64,000 nucleotides of DNA from Flavobacteriales bacterium (GCA_947454525.1 CANGJM010000002.1:62001-126000), one strand, 5' to 3'; counted from the stretch's first letter, positions 46,557 through 57,974 are shown. A program made the numbers and translations. The notes: generated by a model from the sequence alone, not told the origin.

Positions 46557-47165
46557 TTATTTAGAGTATAATTCGACGATCAACTGCTCTTTAATGTTCT
46601 CTGGGATCATTTCACGAGCCGGAAGACTAAGTACTTTTCCTTCCATTGAGGAATTGTTCCAATCTAACCAATCGTATTTTTTATTGCTTGCAGTTAAAGA
46701 ATCGTTAATCGCCTCTAAAGATTTAGATTTCTCTCTAACACTTACTACGTCACCTGGACGTACAGTGTATGAAGGAATATTAACAACTTCTCCGTTAACT
46801 GTGATGTGTTTGTGAGAAACCAACTGACGTGCACCACGACGAGAAGGGGAGATCCCAAAACGATATACCATATTGTCTAAACGCGCTTCACATAATTGAA
46901 GTAAGTTTTCACCGGTAATTCCTTTCATGCGAGACGCTTTGTCGAACATGTTAGCAAATTGACGCTCTAAGATACCGTACGTATATTTCGCTTTTTGTTT
47001 TTCACCTAACTGAATTGCGTATTCAGATTGTTTGCCACCTCTTCTTTTAGATGGACCGTGTTGTCCTGGACCGTAATTTCTTCTGTCCAAAGATTTGTCT
47101 GGGCCAAAAATTGGATCGCGAAAACGACGCGCAATTTTGGATTTAGGACCTGTGTATCTTGCCAT
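46557..47165 (-). CDS. rpsD: Ribosomal protein S4
   Basis: 202 residues, zinc-free form ([15 protein letters not shown] start; S4 RNA-binding domain [20 protein letters not shown]). S4 nucleates 30S assembly and often represses its own operon. A 78-nt gap, unusually long for this operon, lies upstream and can fold into a nested hairpin. Confidence 0.98.
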   Translation of the reverse strand: MARYTGPKSKIARRFRDPIFGPDKSLDRRNYGPGQHGPSKRRGGKQSEYAIQLGEKQKAKYTYGILERQFANMFDKASRMKGITGENLLQLCEARLDNMVYRFGISPSRRGARQLVSHKHITVNGEVVNIPSYTVRPGDVVSVREKSKSLEAINDSLTASNKKYDWLDWNNSSMEGKVLSLPAREMIPENIKEQLIVELYSK

Positions 47166-47181
47166 TTCTGTTATGTTTAGA

Positions 47182-47225
47182 CGGGAATCATGAATTAAGG
47201 CATTCCTTCGATGATTTTCTTCCCG
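47182..47225 (-). promoter_or_regulatory. Nested hairpin in the rpsK-rpsD spacer, possible S4 site
   Basis: Inside the 78-nt spacer, CGGG/CCCG (47182-47185 with 47222-47225), AATCAT/ATGATT (47186-47191 with 47211-47216) and AAGG/CCTT (47197-47200 with 47205-47208) nest into one stem with a bulge. It lies about 17-60 nt upstream of rpsD. S4 autoregulation is known in other bacteria; its use here is inferred. Confidence 0.4.
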
Positions 47226-47243
47226 CGTTGGTTAATAATTCTA

Positions 47244-47630
47244 TTATACTCTTCTTCTTTTTGGTGGTCTACAACCGTTGTGAGGAAGTGGAGTAACGTC
47301 AACGATTTCTGTTACTTCAATACCTGAGTTATGGATTGCACGGATAGCTGACTCACGTCCTGCTCCTGGGCCTTTCACATAAACTTTCACTCTACGTAGT
47401 CCGAAGTCGTGTGCTTCTTTAGATGCATCCTCACCTGCGATTTGCGCAGCGTACGGAGTGTTCTTTTTAGAACCTTTGAAGCCCATTTTACCGGCAGATG
47501 ACCAAGAGATCACTTGTCCAGCGTTGTTCGTCAAAGAGATGATTACATTGTTGAAGCTAGCTTGGATATGCGCTTCACCTGCAGCATCAACTTTAACGTT
47601 CTTCTTCTTTTTTTGATTCGTTTTTGCCAT
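47244..47630 (-). CDS. rpsK: Ribosomal protein S11
   Basis: 128 residues; typical basic N-terminus ([11 protein letters not shown]), core [20 protein letters not shown] and C-terminus [15 protein letters not shown]. Between rpsM and rpsD. Confidence 0.97.
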   Translation of the reverse strand: MAKTNQKKKKNVKVDAAGEAHIQASFNNVIISLTNNAGQVISWSSAGKMGFKGSKKNTPYAAQIAGEDASKEAHDFGLRRVKVYVKGPGAGRESAIRAIHNSGIEVTEIVDVTPLPHNGCRPPKRRRV

Positions 47631-47642
47631 GATACCTATTTA

Positions 47643-48017
47643 TTATTTAGTTGCTTTTTTCTTGTTTGCAACTGTTTTTCTCTTACCTTTTCTCGTTCTA
47701 GAGTTGTTTTTAGTACGTTGACCACGTAATGGTAAACCAGCTCTGTGACGAATACCGCGTGTACAACCGATATCCATAAGGCGTTTAATGTTCAATTGAA
47801 CTTCAGAACGTAATTGTCCTTCTGTTTTAATCTCATTAATCGCATTTCTAATAGCAGAAAGTTGATCATCGTTCCAATCTTGAACTTTGATGTTCTCATC
47901 GATACTATTGTCCTGAAGGATTTTTTGGGAAGTACTTCTACCAATTCCGTAGATGTACGTTAGTCCGATTACTCCTCTTTTGTTTTTTGGTAAATCTATA
48001 CCTGCAATACGTGCCAT
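47643..48017 (-). CDS. rpsM: Ribosomal protein S13
   Basis: 124 residues; [20 protein letters not shown] start, helical core and basic tail with [20 protein letters not shown]. Starts 10 nt after rpmJ ends. Confidence 0.97.
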   Translation of the reverse strand: MARIAGIDLPKNKRGVIGLTYIYGIGRSTSQKILQDNSIDENIKVQDWNDDQLSAIRNAINEIKTEGQLRSEVQLNIKRLMDIGCTRGIRHRAGLPLRGQRTKNNSRTRKGKRKTVANKKKATK

Positions 48018-48027
48018 ATTCTACTAA

Positions 48028-48144
48028 TTAACCTTGACGTTGTTTTAATTTCGGATTCTTTTTGTTAATTACGTAAACTCTTCCTTTACGTTTAACAATC
48101 TTGCAATCTGCAGTTCTCTTTTTTACTGATGCTCTGACTTTCAT
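48028..48144 (-). CDS. rpmJ: Ribosomal protein L36
   Basis: A 38-residue frame, ATG at 48142-48144 to TAA at 48028-48030, reading [20 protein letters not shown] then [18 protein letters not shown]. It is the short L36, with one of the usual zinc cysteines kept (C14) and the others absent, the zinc-poor form seen in many Bacteroidetes. Placed between infA and rpsM, as expected. Confidence 0.95.
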   Translation of the reverse strand: MKVRASVKKRTADCKIVKRKGRVYVINKKNPKLKQRQG

Positions 48145-48156
48145 TTCTTGAATTTA

Positions 48157-48375
48157 TTATTTGTATCTAAATGATATTCTTCCTTTTGATAAATCATATG
48201 GAGACATTTCTACTTTCACGCGATCTCCAGGTAGAATTTTAATGTAAAACATTCTCATTTTCCCTGAAATGTGTGCAGTAATGACGTGCCCATTTTCTAA
48301 CTCAACTCTAAACATTGCGTTTGGCAATGCTTCGAGAATTGTTCCATCTTGTTCTATTGATGATTGTTTAGCCAT
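48157..48375 (-). CDS. infA: Translation initiation factor IF-1
   Basis: 72 residues from the ATG at 48373-48375 ([20 protein letters not shown]), the normal length; the longer frame would run into secY's end. OB-fold pattern with [20 protein letters not shown]. Lies 4 nt after secY. No map or adk gene is inserted here. Confidence 0.97.
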   Translation of the reverse strand: MAKQSSIEQDGTILEALPNAMFRVELENGHVITAHISGKMRMFYIKILPGDRVKVEMSPYDLSKGRISFRYK

Positions 48376-48379
48376 AATA

Positions 48380-49729
48380 TTACATTCCGGAAAATTCGTT
48401 TGCACCTCTACGACCTCTAACTCTTGTTCCGTCCATAAGGCTATCCATATTTCTATTCAATTGGTAAGTTTCAATTTGTTGTAATGTATCGAGTACTACT
48501 CCGACCATGATCAGGATGGAAGTTCCACCGAAGAACATTGCGAAACCGTCGTTCACACCAGCAAGTTTTGCAACGGCTGGAAGAACTGCGATTAACGCTA
48601 GGAATAAAGATCCTGGGAAAGTAATACGAGATACCACAGAATCAATGTGTTCAGCTGTTTCTTCACCTGGACGCACACCTGGTACAAATCCGCCGCTCTT
48701 TTTCAAGTCGTCAGCAATTTTACTAGGGTTAATCATAATCGCGGTATAGAAATACGTAAAGACAATGATTAAGGTACAAAGTAATAGGTTGTAGCTAAAA
48801 CCATAAGGATCACCAAGTGTTTGTTGAAGGAATCCACCTTCACCTTTTCCACCTGTTGCGCTAGAATAGACCATCATTGGAATCGTCATGATCGCTTGAG
48901 CGAAGATGATTGGCATTACACCACTAGCATTTACTTTAATAGGTAAATAATTTCGAGCTCCGTTGATATCTTCTGCTGCACGAGCACCAGCGATACGTTT
49001 TGCCGTATTCAGTGGAATTCGTCTTACACCTTGAACAATCAGAATCGTTACAAGAATGATTAACATAAAGAACACAACTTCCAATACCAAACGAATCAAG
49101 TTACCAGCTTCTACAGACTTACCAAACTCAGCGAAGAACGCTCCTGGTAATCTAGAAAGGATTCCAACTGTAATCAACAAGGATACACCGTTACCAATTC
49201 CTTTTTCTGTAATTCTTTCACCCAACCAAACTGCAAACATAGATCCTGCGATAAGAATAAGGATTGTTTGAGTCCACCAAAACGTTGAAGCATCAGCAGG
49301 CATCGCTTGCTTTTGATCTACGTACAAGGATAAATAACTTGGCGCTTGAAGAGCACAGATAATAATGGTAAGAATTCTTGTGTAGTTGTTAATTTGCTTT
49401 CTTCCAGACTCACCTTCATTTTGCATTTTCTGTACAGCTGGAACAGCCATTCCTAGTAATTGCATAATGATGGATGCACTGATATAAGGCATGATTCCTA
49501 ACGCCATGATTGAGGCGTGAGTAAATCCACCACCAGAGAACACCGATAACAATGTTTCCAACAAGTTTTGGTCGCTACTTTTCGTTGTTAACGCCTCGTA
49601 GTTGACACCAGGAATGATGACAAATGACCCGATTCTGTAAACAAGTATCAGTCCTAAGGTCAAGATAATACGCTTGCGTAGTTCTTCAACCTTCCAAATG
49701 TTTTGAATATTTTGTATAAATCGTTTCAT
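48380..49729 (-). CDS. secY: Preprotein translocase SecY
   Basis: 449 residues, ten membrane helices, the central channel of the Sec system. Signatures [20 protein letters not shown] (helix 2 region) and [20 protein letters not shown]. Followed directly by infA. Confidence 0.98.
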   Translation of the reverse strand: MKRFIQNIQNIWKVEELRKRIILTLGLILVYRIGSFVIIPGVNYEALTTKSSDQNLLETLLSVFSGGGFTHASIMALGIMPYISASIIMQLLGMAVPAVQKMQNEGESGRKQINNYTRILTIIICALQAPSYLSLYVDQKQAMPADASTFWWTQTILILIAGSMFAVWLGERITEKGIGNGVSLLITVGILSRLPGAFFAEFGKSVEAGNLIRLVLEVVFFMLIILVTILIVQGVRRIPLNTAKRIAGARAAEDINGARNYLPIKVNASGVMPIIFAQAIMTIPMMVYSSATGGKGEGGFLQQTLGDPYGFSYNLLLCTLIIVFTYFYTAIMINPSKIADDLKKSGGFVPGVRPGEETAEHIDSVVSRITFPGSLFLALIAVLPAVAKLAGVNDGFAMFFGGTSILIMVGVVLDTLQQIETYQLNRNMDSLMDGTRVRGRRGANEFSGM

Positions 49730-49749
49730 TTAAGAGCGTGCAAAGATAG

Positions 49750-50196
49750 TTAGATTTTGTTACATGTACCACCTTGTGCTTCAATTGCTGCAACTGCAGT
49801 TGTTGAAAACCCATTAGCGGAGATGCTTACTTTCGATTTTAACTCACCTCTTCCAAGAACCTTAACTAGTTCATTGTTAGATAGTAGACCATTAGCTTTT
49901 AATACTTCTGGAGTGATTTCAACGATACCTTTAACAGCTGCTAAATTCTCGATAATATCCAAATTAATTGCTTTATATTCTACACGGTTGATGTTTTTGA
50001 AACCGAATTTAGGAACACGACGTTGCAAAGGCATTTGTCCACCTTCAAAACCAATTTTGGTTTTGTAACCTGAACGAGACTTTGCTCCTTTGTGTCCACG
50101 TGTTGCCGTTCCACCATGACCAGAACCCTGACCACGCGCGATACGTTTAACTTTTTTTACTGAACCTGAAGCAGGTGTTAGTTTATGTAATTCCAT
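49750..50196 (-). CDS. rplO: Ribosomal protein L15
   Basis: 148 residues; Gly-rich N-terminus (RIARGQGSGHGGTATRGHKG) and C-terminal VLGRGELKSKVSISANGFS. Spacing to secY is 20 nt. Confidence 0.97.
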   Translation of the reverse strand: MELHKLTPASGSVKKVKRIARGQGSGHGGTATRGHKGAKSRSGYKTKIGFEGGQMPLQRRVPKFGFKNINRVEYKAINLDIIENLAAVKGIVEITPEVLKANGLLSNNELVKVLGRGELKSKVSISANGFSTTAVAAIEAQGGTCNKI

Positions 50197-50213
50197 TTTT
50201 CTTCGACTGAATA

Positions 50214-50390
50214 TTAATCCACTACTTGAATGAGGTGTTTCACCTTATTCACCATTCCCATAATTTGAGGAGTTGCCTCTTTTTCTAAAACTTGGTTCAA
50301 GCGGCGAAATCCTAGAGCTTTAATCGTTGCTTTTTGATCAGCTGGACGTTTAATCGCACTTCTTACTTGTTTTATTTTAATCGTGTCCAT
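50214..50390 (-). CDS. rpmD: Ribosomal protein L30
   Basis: A 58-residue frame, ATG at 50388-50390 to TAA at 50214-50216: MDTIKIKQVRSAIKRPADQK, then ALGFRRLNQVLEKEATPQIM and VNKVKHLIQVVD. Length and place (rpsE, rpmD, rplO) fit L30. Confidence 0.95.
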   Translation of the reverse strand: MDTIKIKQVRSAIKRPADQKATIKALGFRRLNQVLEKEATPQIMGMVNKVKHLIQVVD

Positions 50391-50400
50391 TTCCTAAAGA

Positions 50401-50919
50401 TTAACCGTTGAATACTTTATCTAGTGAAATTCCTCTTTGACGAGCAACCGCTACAGCATCACGCATGTGAGCTAATGCATCCATCGTTGCTTTCACAACG
50501 TTGTGCGGGTTAGAAGAACCTTGTGATTTTGCAAGTACGTTATGGATACCAACACTTTCCAATACTGCACGCATCGCACCACCGGCGATAACTCCTGTAC
50601 CTTCTGTTGCAGGTTTCAAAAACACTTCTGCACCACCAAATTTACCTTTTTGAGCATGAGGAACAGTTCCTCTAAGGATAGGAACTTTAATTAAGTTCTT
50701 TTTCGCATCGTCGATTCCTTTCGTAATCGCTTCTGTTACCTCTTTTGCTTTTCCAAGACCATGACCAACAACACCGTGTTCATCACCAACAACTACGATT
50801 GCTGAGAAACTGAATGTACGTCCACCTTTCGTAACTTTCGTTACACGGTTTACAGCTACCAGTTTATCTTTTAACTCGATATCTGCTGATTTTACTCTAT
50901 TTACTGTTTGAGCTGCCAT
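50401..50919 (-). CDS. rpsE: Ribosomal protein S5
   Basis: 172 residues; double-stranded RNA-binding N-terminal half ([20 protein letters not shown]) and [33 protein letters not shown] in the C-terminal half. Confidence 0.97.
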   Translation of the reverse strand: MAAQTVNRVKSADIELKDKLVAVNRVTKVTKGGRTFSFSAIVVVGDEHGVVGHGLGKAKEVTEAITKGIDDAKKNLIKVPILRGTVPHAQKGKFGGAEVFLKPATEGTGVIAGGAMRAVLESVGIHNVLAKSQGSSNPHNVVKATMDALAHMRDAVAVARQRGISLDKVFNG

Positions 50920-50925
50920 TTCTTA

Positions 50926-51279
50926 TTAAAATTTAAGTCCTCCTTCTCTAGCTGAATCAGCCAAAGATTTAATTCTACCATGGTACAAGTAACCGTTACG
51001 GTCAAAAACTACTTTTTCAATTCCTGCTTGCGCAGCTACTTCAGCAATTTTCTTACCTACAATTGAAGCTTGGTTTACCTTGTTTGTTTTTTGAGCATCT
51101 TCCATTTTCAAAGAACCTGCTGATGCCAAAGTTTTTCCAGAGATGTCATCAACCAACTGAGCATAAATTTGCTTGTTGCTTCTAAAAACTGTTAATCTTG
51201 GAATCGCTGTAGTTCCGAAAACTTTCTTACGAATTCTTCGCTTAATTTTAGCTCTTCTTAATACTTTATTTAGTGCCAT
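50926..51279 (-). CDS. rplR: Ribosomal protein L18
   Basis: 117 residues; [20 protein letters not shown] and C-terminal [20 protein letters not shown]. Binds 5S rRNA. Confidence 0.97.
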   Translation of the reverse strand: MALNKVLRRAKIKRRIRKKVFGTTAIPRLTVFRSNKQIYAQLVDDISGKTLASAGSLKMEDAQKTNKVNQASIVGKKIAEVAAQAGIEKVVFDRNGYLYHGRIKSLADSAREGGLKF

Positions 51280-51289
51280 AATCTACCTA

Positions 51290-51844
51290 TTATTTTTTAC
51301 CTGCTGACTTACCAGCTTTTCTACGAATTTCTTCACCAACGAAACGAATACCTTTTCCTTTGTATGGTTCAGGTTTTCTAAACGAACGAATTTTAGCTGC
51401 AACTTGACCTAACAATTGTTTGTCAAAAGATTCAAGTGAAACAACTGGAGCCTTTCCTTTTTCAGTAGTTGTAGTAACTTTCACTTCATTAGGAATTTCC
51501 AAAATGATTGCGTGAGAGAAACCTAAAGCAAGTTCTAATTGTTGACCTGTTGCGTTTGCGCGGTATCCAACTCCGATGATTTCCATTTCTTTTTTCCATC
51601 CTTCAGATACTCCAGCGATCATGTTGAATACTAACGCACGGTATAAACCATGTTTAGAACGATCATGTGGCGCATCAGACTGACGTGAGAATGTAATCAC
51701 ATTGTCTTCGATGGTTACACCTACACAAGTATCAATTGCTTGTGTTAATTCACCTTTTTTCCCCTTAACCGTAATAACTGCATCCTTGAAAGTGACTTCA
51801 ACGCCACTTGGGATAGTTACCGGTGCTTTTCCAATTCTTGACAT
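51290..51844 (-). CDS. rplF: Ribosomal protein L6
   Basis: 184 residues; SRIGKAPVTIPSGVEVTF and the C-terminal signature PEPYKGKGIRFVGEEIRRKA. Confidence 0.97.
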   Translation of the reverse strand: MSRIGKAPVTIPSGVEVTFKDAVITVKGKKGELTQAIDTCVGVTIEDNVITFSRQSDAPHDRSKHGLYRALVFNMIAGVSEGWKKEMEIIGVGYRANATGQQLELALGFSHAIILEIPNEVKVTTTTEKGKAPVVSLESFDKQLLGQVAAKIRSFRKPEPYKGKGIRFVGEEIRRKAGKSAGKK

Positions 51845-51855
51845 TTCTTAAATTT

Positions 51856-52254
51856 TTAATAAACGTAACAAAGGACTTCTCCGCCTACATTCAATTTACG
51901 TGCTTCTTTGTCTGTAATTACTCCTTTCGAAGTAGAGACAATCGCAATACCTAAACCATTCAATACACGTGGCATATCAACTGATCCGCTATACTTACGT
52001 AATCCTGGACGAGAAGCTCGTTGTAATTTAGTGATGGCAGGAACACGAGTAGATTGATTGTATTTCAATGCAATTTTAATCGTTCCTTGCTTGTTATCAT
52101 CTTCAAATTTGTAGTTGAGGATATAACCTTGGTCAAACAAAATTTGCGCCATTGCACGTTTAATGTTTGAGCCAGGAATTTCCACCATTTTCAAACCTGC
52201 AGCACTCGCATTACGGATGCGTGTGAGAAAATCTGCTATCGGATCTGTATTCAT
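51856..52254 (-). CDS. rpsH: Ribosomal protein S8
   Basis: 132 residues; [20 protein letters not shown] and C-terminal [20 protein letters not shown]. In enterobacteria S8 represses the spc operon; no matching RNA site was identified here. Confidence 0.97.
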   Translation of the reverse strand: MNTDPIADFLTRIRNASAAGLKMVEIPGSNIKRAMAQILFDQGYILNYKFEDDNKQGTIKIALKYNQSTRVPAITKLQRASRPGLRKYSGSVDMPRVLNGLGIAIVSTSKGVITDKEARKLNVGGEVLCYVY

Positions 52255-52276
52255 TTCTTCTGTGTTTTTTCTTTAA

Positions 52277-52591
52277 TTACCAACTTCCCTTTTTAACTCC
52301 TGGGATTTTTCCGGCCAAAGCCATTTCTCTAAAAGTTACCCTTGAGATACCGAATTGACGCATGTACCCTCTTGGACGACCAGTTAATCCACAACGATTG
52401 TGCATTCTGATTTTGGAAGAGTTTGCAGGTAATTTTTGCAATTGCATCATTGCATCCCATTTAGCTGATTGAATTTCTTCAGACGAATCTGTAGATTTCA
52501 ATACTTTCGTTAATTCAGCACGTTTCTTTTCGTATCGAGCAACTAACCTTTCTCTTTTGCGCTCACGCGCTTTCATTGATTCCTTTGCCAT
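52277..52591 (-). CDS. rpsN: Ribosomal protein S14
   Basis: 104 residues, the zinc-free form ([20 protein letters not shown]). It is somewhat longer than the common 89-residue version because of an insert around [14 protein letters not shown], as seen in some other Bacteroidetes. Confidence 0.96.
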   Translation of the reverse strand: MAKESMKARERKRERLVARYEKKRAELTKVLKSTDSSEEIQSAKWDAMMQLQKLPANSSKIRMHNRCGLTGRPRGYMRQFGISRVTFREMALAGKIPGVKKGSW

Positions 52592-52597
52592 TTCTTC

Positions 52598-53149
52598 TTA
52601 TTTTTTAATAAATGGAAATCCAAATGCATCTAACAATGCTTTCGCTTCTTCATCACTAGCTGCTGATGTAACAAAAGTGATATCCATACCTAAAATACGG
52701 TTTACTTTGTCGATGTCAATCTCTGGAAAGATGATGTGTTCTTTCACTCCTAAGTTGAAATTACCACGTCCATCAAATCCTTTTGGATTAATACCACGGA
52801 AGTCACGAGTTCTTGGCAAGGCTACAGATAGAAGACGATCTAAAAAGTCGTACATTCTGTCTCCACGCAAGGTAACTTTCGTACCAATTGGCATTCCTTT
52901 ACGTAATTTGAAGTTGGAAATATCTTTTTTAGACAAAGTAGTAATAGCTTTTTGACCAGCGATTCGAGATAAATCGGCAGCAGCGCTATCGATTAATTTC
53001 TTGTCAGCTACCGCATCACCCATACCTTGGCTTAAAACGATTTTCTCTAATTTAGGAACACTCATAACGGATTTGTATCCGAAACGTTCCTGAAGCGTTT
53101 GCATAATCTCGCCTCTATACTTTTCTTTTAATCTTGGTGTGTAACTCAT
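52598..53149 (-). CDS. rplE: Ribosomal protein L5
   Basis: 183 residues; signature [20 protein letters not shown] and [20 protein letters not shown]. Its ATG overlaps the rplX stop as TAATG. Confidence 0.97.
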   Translation of the reverse strand: MSYTPRLKEKYRGEIMQTLQERFGYKSVMSVPKLEKIVLSQGMGDAVADKKLIDSAAADLSRIAGQKAITTLSKKDISNFKLRKGMPIGTKVTLRGDRMYDFLDRLLSVALPRTRDFRGINPKGFDGRGNFNLGVKEHIIFPEIDIDKVNRILGMDITFVTSAASDEEAKALLDAFGFPFIKK

Positions 53150-53463
53150 TATTTAATCACCTCCCCTGATTTCTTTGAATAACGAACTAATTTTCCTTTC
53201 TCGTCTTTACGACCGATGCGTGTAGCAACTCCTCCTGCAACTACCATAAGGTTAGAGATGTGAAGTGTTCCTTCTTTCTCTTCAATACCACCTTGTGGGT
53301 TAGATGCACTTGGTTTGTTGTGCTTTTTAATCATGTTTACACCTGATACAGTAGCACGCATTTTCTCTCGGTCGATGGAAGAGATTTGCCCTTCTTGACC
53401 TTTGGACTCGCCTGAAATTACTTTCACGGTGTCGCCAACTTTAATGTGTAGTTTCTTCTGCAT
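53149..53463 (-). CDS. rplX: Ribosomal protein L24
   Basis: 104 residues; KOW motif ([20 protein letters not shown]) and [20 protein letters not shown]. Confidence 0.97.
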   Translation of the reverse strand: MQKKLHIKVGDTVKVISGESKGQEGQISSIDREKMRATVSGVNMIKKHNKPSASNPQGGIEEKEGTLHISNLMVVAGGVATRIGRKDEKGKLVRYSKKSGEVIK

Positions 53464-53473
53464 TTTTCAATAA

Positions 53474-53842
53474 TTATAACACCTCTGGTGCTAATGAAAC
53501 AATTTTCATGTAGTTATTCTCTCTTAATTCGCGAGCAACTGGTCCGAAAATACGTGTACCTCTCATTTCGCCACCTTGGTTTAAGATCACACATGCGTTA
53601 TCATCGAAACGGATGTAAGATCCGTCAGCACGACGAATTTCTTTTTTTGTGCGAACAACTACTGCTTTCGCAACGGAACCTTTTTTCACTGCTCCGTTAG
53701 GCATCGCACTTTTTACAGTAACTACGATTTTGTCACCTACGGAAGCATAACGTCTTCTTGTCCCGCCTAAAACTCGGATGCAAAGTACTTCTTTGGCTCC
53801 TGAATTGTCTGCAACTGATAGTCTGGATTCTGTTTGTATCAT
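53474..53842 (-). CDS. rplN: Ribosomal protein L14
   Basis: 122 residues; [20 protein letters not shown] and [15 protein letters not shown], standard length. Confidence 0.98.
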   Translation of the reverse strand: MIQTESRLSVADNSGAKEVLCIRVLGGTRRRYASVGDKIVVTVKSAMPNGAVKKGSVAKAVVVRTKKEIRRADGSYIRFDDNACVILNQGGEMRGTRIFGPVARELRENNYMKIVSLAPEVL

Positions 53843-53850
53843 CTCTCCGG

Positions 53851-54117
53851 TTATTTAGCTCTTTCAACAATTTCTACTAATCTCCAGTTCTTTGATTTAC
53901 TCAAAGGACGTGTTTCCATGATTTTAACAACATCACCAATGTGGCAATCGTTTGTTTCATCATGTGCAACGAATTTAGTGGTCATTTTCACGAATTTCCC
54001 GTATTTCGGGTGCTTCACTTTACGTTCCACAGCAACTACGATGGATTTCTCCATTTTGTTACTTGTAACGACACCAATTCTTTCTTTTCTTAAATTTCGA
54101 TTTTCTTCCATGTTCAT
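53851..54117 (-). CDS. rpsQ: Ribosomal protein S17
   Basis: 88 residues; [20 protein letters not shown] and [20 protein letters not shown]. The second ATG (residue 3) is an equally plausible start. Confidence 0.96.
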   Translation of the reverse strand: MNMEENRNLRKERIGVVTSNKMEKSIVVAVERKVKHPKYGKFVKMTTKFVAHDETNDCHIGDVVKIMETRPLSKSKNWRLVEIVERAK

Positions 54118-54132
54118 TTTTTTAGTTCAAGC

Positions 54133-54327
54133 CTAAGCTTGATTTGAACGTTTTGTTAATTCTGTACTCAATCTTGCAACCGTTTTGCGCATTGCTGTAA
54201 TGCGTAATGGATTTTCAATTGGCGCCATGCGGTGAGTTAATTTCAAGTTAGACAATTGTCCTTTGACCTCAACTAGACGATTTTTTAAATCCTCAATCGA
54301 TAGTTTATTGATTTCTGCTTGTTTCAT
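54133..54327 (-). CDS. rpmC: Ribosomal protein L29
   Basis: 64 residues; two-helix protein (LSIEDLKNRLVEVKGQLSNL, RKTVARLSTELTKR). Confidence 0.96.
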   Translation of the reverse strand: MKQAEINKLSIEDLKNRLVEVKGQLSNLKLTHRMAPIENPLRITAMRKTVARLSTELTKRSNQA

Positions 54328-54336
54328 GTTTCAATC

Positions 54337-54762
54337 TTAAATTGGTAAAACATAATCGTTTCGAACAATGAATTTACACTTCACAGGTAACTTCTGTGCA
54401 GCTAAACGCATAGCTTCTTTTGCGATTTCGTAAGGTACTCCGTCTGCTTCAAACATGATGCAACCCGGTTTAATCACCGCAACCCAGTGACTAGGAGCTC
54501 CCTTACCTTTACCCATACGTACTTCTGCTGGCTTAGAGGTCACCGGCTTGTCTGGGAAAATTCGGATCCAAACTTTTCCTTCACGCTTCATGTATCGAGT
54601 AACGGCGATACGGGAAGCTTCAATTTGACGTGAAGTAATCCATCCTGGTTCCAAAGCCTTTAATCCGAAAGAACCAAACGCAATTGTCGAACCTCTGTGC
54701 GCCAATCCACGATTTCTTCCTTTCTGTACTCTTCTAAATTTTGTTCTCTTAGGCTGTAACAT
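54337..54762 (-). CDS. rplP: Ribosomal protein L16
   Basis: 141 residues; [20 protein letters not shown] and the signature [19 protein letters not shown]. Confidence 0.97.
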   Translation of the reverse strand: MLQPKRTKFRRVQKGRNRGLAHRGSTIAFGSFGLKALEPGWITSRQIEASRIAVTRYMKREGKVWIRIFPDKPVTSKPAEVRMGKGKGAPSHWVAVIKPGCIMFEADGVPYEIAKEAMRLAAQKLPVKCKFIVRNDYVLPI

Positions 54763-54787
54763 TTCCTGTTAATTTAACTGTCTCTAA

Positions 54788-55513
54788 TTACTTTTTCTTT
54801 CTCTTGAACGATGCAGGTTTGCGATCGCCACCATTGTTGTTGTTTCCATTACCAGTTGCTACACCGATATTTGGAGATAAGTCGCGCTTACCATAAACTT
54901 CACCACGGCAAATCCAAACTTTGATACCCAAACGACCATAAGTCGTGTGTGCTTCAGATAATGCATAGTCGATGTCTGCTCTAAATGTATGAAGCGGTGT
55001 TCTACCATCTTTATACATTTCAGAACGTGCCATCTCTGCACCATTCAAACGTCCAGAAATCTTGATTTTAATTCCTTCTGCACCCATTCTCATTGTTCCA
55101 GCGATTGCCATTTTAATAGCGCGACGGAAAGAGATACGTGCTTCAAGTTGACGAGCAACTCCATCAGCTACCAATCGAGCATCCAATTCTGGACGTTTCA
55201 CCTCAAAGATATTGATTTGAATTTCTTTTTTCGTCAATTTTTTTAACTCTTCTTTTAGTTTGTCAACCTCTTGACCACCTTTTCCAATAATTACTCCTGG
55301 ACGAGCGGTGTTGATGGTAACAGTTACTAACTTCAAGGTACGTTCGATGATGATTTTAGCAATGCTTGCTTTCGCCAATCGTGCGCTCAAATATTTACGG
55401 ATTTGGTCGTCTTCTACAATTTTATCTTTGTAGTCCTTTCCTCCATACCAATTTGACTCCCATCCGGTGATGTAACCTAGTCTATTTCCAATTGGATTTG
55501 TCTTTTGTCCCAT
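54788..55513 (-). CDS. rpsC: Ribosomal protein S3
   Basis: 241 residues; KH domain with [17 protein letters not shown] and [22 protein letters not shown]-terminal tail with an Asn/Gly run (GNGNNNNGG) and a basic end is added. Confidence 0.97.
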   Translation of the reverse strand: MGQKTNPIGNRLGYITGWESNWYGGKDYKDKIVEDDQIRKYLSARLAKASIAKIIIERTLKLVTVTINTARPGVIIGKGGQEVDKLKEELKKLTKKEIQINIFEVKRPELDARLVADGVARQLEARISFRRAIKMAIAGTMRMGAEGIKIKISGRLNGAEMARSEMYKDGRTPLHTFRADIDYALSEAHTTYGRLGIKVWICRGEVYGKRDLSPNIGVATGNGNNNNGGDRKPASFKRKKK

Positions 55514-55522
55514 TTCTTAAAC

Positions 55523-55918
55523 TTATTTAGTACCGTCAACTACGATCGTAACGTGGTTCGATCTTTTTCTAATTCTGTGTGCTCTTCCTTGAGGTGCAGG
55601 TTGAATTCTCTTCAACATTGTACCACCACCAACTTCAACGCGACTAACAACTAACTTTTCTTGACTGATGTCAGAACCTTCGTTTTTAGTTTCCCAGTTA
55701 GCAATTGCAGAACGCAATAACTTTCCTAGACTTGTCGAAGCAACTTTACCATTGAATTGTAAAATGTTCAATGCTTTGTTTACTTCAACTCCGCGAATTA
55801 AATCAGCAACTAGTCTCATCTTACGAGGAGATATTCCCGAATTATTCAAATGCGCAATCGCAATTGACTTCTTGTTTTCTTTAAGCTGTTCAGCTCTTAA
55901 GCGTTTTCTGGCTCCCAT
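55523..55918 (-). CDS. rplV: Ribosomal protein L22
   Basis: 131 residues; [20 protein letters not shown] and tail [20 protein letters not shown]. The loop lines the exit tunnel. Confidence 0.97.
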   Translation of the reverse strand: MGARKRLRAEQLKENKKSIAIAHLNNSGISPRKMRLVADLIRGVEVNKALNILQFNGKVASTSLGKLLRSAIANWETKNEGSDISQEKLVVSRVEVGGGTMLKRIQPAPQGRAHRIRKRSNHVTIVVDGTK

Positions 55919-55932
55919 GACTGCTTTAAATC

Positions 55933-56211
55933 TTAACGTTTCTTATCTTTTTTATTACCTCCATGCCCACGGAAATTGCGGGTAGGGGAGAACTCTCCTA
56001 GTTTGTGACCAACCATATTTTCAGTTGCAAAAACTGGAATAAATTTATTCCCGTTGTGAACTGCGAAGGTTAATCCAACAAATTCAGGTGTAATTGTAGA
56101 CGCTCGAGACCAAGTTTTAATTACAGCCTTGCTGCTAGCAGCTTGAGCATCGTCAACTCTTTTCATTAATTTATAATGAACGAATGGCGGTTTCTTTAAT
56201 GAACGACTCAT
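55933..56211 (-). CDS. rpsS: Ribosomal protein S19
   Basis: 92 residues; [20 protein letters not shown] and [20 protein letters not shown]. Confidence 0.97.
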   Translation of the reverse strand: MSRSLKKPPFVHYKLMKRVDDAQAASSKAVIKTWSRASTITPEFVGLTFAVHNGNKFIPVFATENMVGHKLGEFSPTRNFRGHGGNKKDKKR

Positions 56212-56214
56212 ATC

Positions 56215-57039
56215 CTATTTTTTTCTTCTTTCTACAATAAACTTATCAGAATACTTGCTTTTGGATCTTGTTTTGAATCCTTTAGCAGGCATACCATTTC
56301 TCGATCTTGGGTGTCCTCCAGAATTTCTTCCTTCACCACCACCCATTGGGTGATCAACAGGGTTCATAACCACACCACGAACACGTGGACGACGGCCTAA
56401 CCATCTTGAGCGACCCGCTTTTCCAGATACGACTAAGTTATGTTCAGAGTTTGAAACTGAACCAATTGTAGCTAGACAAGTAGTTAAGATCATTCGAGTT
56501 TCACCTGAAGGCATTTTGATGATTGCATATTTACCATCACGTGCATTCAATTGTGCATACGTTCCAGCTCCTCTTGCAATTACCCCACCAGCTCCTGGTT
56601 TCAATTCGATGTTGTGAATCACTGTTCCTAGTGGAACATCTGATAAGAACATCGCATGACCAACATTTGGTGTTGCGCTTTTCCCGGATAAAATCTGATC
56701 TCCAACTTTCATACCTGTTGGAGCGATGATGTATCGTTTCTCTCCATCTGCGTAAAACAAAAGTGCAATATTTGCCGTTCTGTTTGGATCGTATTCAATC
56801 GTTTTAACCGTTGCAGGGATGTCAAATTTGTTACGTTTGAAATCGATGATACGATATTTTTGTTTATGACCACCACCTAAGTAGCGCATTGTCATGCGAC
56901 CGTCGTTATTACGACCACCGCTTTTCTTCATACTTGAAACCAAGCTTTTTTCAGGTGAAGATGCTGTAATATCAGCGAACTCCATAGCCACTTTGTGACG
57001 TTGACCTGGTGTTGTTGGTTTGAATTTTTTAAGACTCAT
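56215..57039 (-). CDS. rplB: Ribosomal protein L2
   Basis: 274 residues; [20 protein letters not shown] start and the peptidyl-transferase-near motif [20 protein letters not shown]. Confidence 0.98.
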   Translation of the reverse strand: MSLKKFKPTTPGQRHKVAMEFADITASSPEKSLVSSMKKSGGRNNDGRMTMRYLGGGHKQKYRIIDFKRNKFDIPATVKTIEYDPNRTANIALLFYADGEKRYIIAPTGMKVGDQILSGKSATPNVGHAMFLSDVPLGTVIHNIELKPGAGGVIARGAGTYAQLNARDGKYAIIKMPSGETRMILTTCLATIGSVSNSEHNLVVSGKAGRSRWLGRRPRVRGVVMNPVDHPMGGGEGRNSGGHPRSRNGMPAKGFKTRSKSKYSDKFIVERRKK

Positions 57040-57048
57040 GGTTGAACA

Positions 57049-57345
57049 TTAATAATTGTTAAATAAATCAATGGTTTCACCATCTGCTACGGTTACGACA
57101 GCCTTTTTCCATTGTTTACTTTTTTGTTCAACAATGCCTTTATTGGTGTACTTCACAGAGGATTTACCACCACCATAATTTAATGTATGAACATCTGTGA
57201 CATGTACTCCATACACCTTCTCGATGGCGTTTTTAATCTCAATTTTATTAGCCGTACGAGTCACCTCGAAAGTAAAGCGATTCATTCGCTCACTTTGTAA
57301 AGTTGCTTTCTCAGTAATGATCGGCTTTCTAATAATTGTATGCAT
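57049..57345 (-). CDS. rplW: Ribosomal protein L23
   Basis: 98 residues; IRKPIITEKATLQSERMNRF and VTDVHTLNYGGGKSSVK-type loop. Confidence 0.97.
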   Translation of the reverse strand: MHTIIRKPIITEKATLQSERMNRFTFEVTRTANKIEIKNAIEKVYGVHVTDVHTLNYGGGKSSVKYTNKGIVEQKSKQWKKAVVTVADGETIDLFNNY

Positions 57346-57350
57346 AACGT

Positions 57351-57974
57351 TTAGTTAAGAATAGTTTGAATTTTATCTATTGAGCTTGCAGCCAAGACAA
57401 CTTTTCCAGCATTCAATACATCAAATGTATTAAATGAGTCTGCTGTTACGACTTTCACTCTTCCAAGGTTACGTGCCGCCAAGTATACGTTGTCTGTTTT
57501 CTCTCCAAGAATCAACAATACTTTTTGGTTTTCCAAGTTCAATGAAGCTAATAACGCTTTGAAGTCTTTTGTTTTTGCATTCAAATTCAAATCTTCAATA
57601 ATCATTAATCCATCATTCTTCGCTTTAAACGAGAAAGCTGATTTACGTGCAAGACGTTTCAATTTCACGTTTAATTTGAAGTGGTAGTTTCTTGGACGAG
57701 GTCCAAAAATACGTCCTCCTCCTACACGAGTACCTGATTTAGCGCTACCCGCACGTGCACCACCCGTACCTTTTTGTTTTTTCAACTTTTTAGTTGATCC
57801 AGCAATTTCGGCACGCTCTTTAGATTTGTGCGTTCCTTGACGACGGTTCGCCAAGTGTTGTTTTACATCCAAGTAAATGGCGTGGTTGTTTGGTTCGATT
57901 CCAAAAACCTCCTCTGAAAGTGTTACTGACTTCGCAGTAGCTACTCCTTTTGAATCGTATATTTTCAGTTTCAT
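57351..57974 (-). CDS. rplD: Ribosomal protein L4
   Basis: 207 residues; GTHKSKERAEIAGSTKKLKK and the tunnel loop GGARAGSAKSGTRVGGGRIF. Its ATG overlaps the rplC stop (TAATG). Confidence 0.97.
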   Translation of the reverse strand: MKLKIYDSKGVATAKSVTLSEEVFGIEPNNHAIYLDVKQHLANRRQGTHKSKERAEIAGSTKKLKKQKGTGGARAGSAKSGTRVGGGRIFGPRPRNYHFKLNVKLKRLARKSAFSFKAKNDGLMIIEDLNLNAKTKDFKALLASLNLENQKVLLILGEKTDNVYLAARNLGRVKVVTADSFNTFDVLNAGKVVLAASSIDKIQTILN

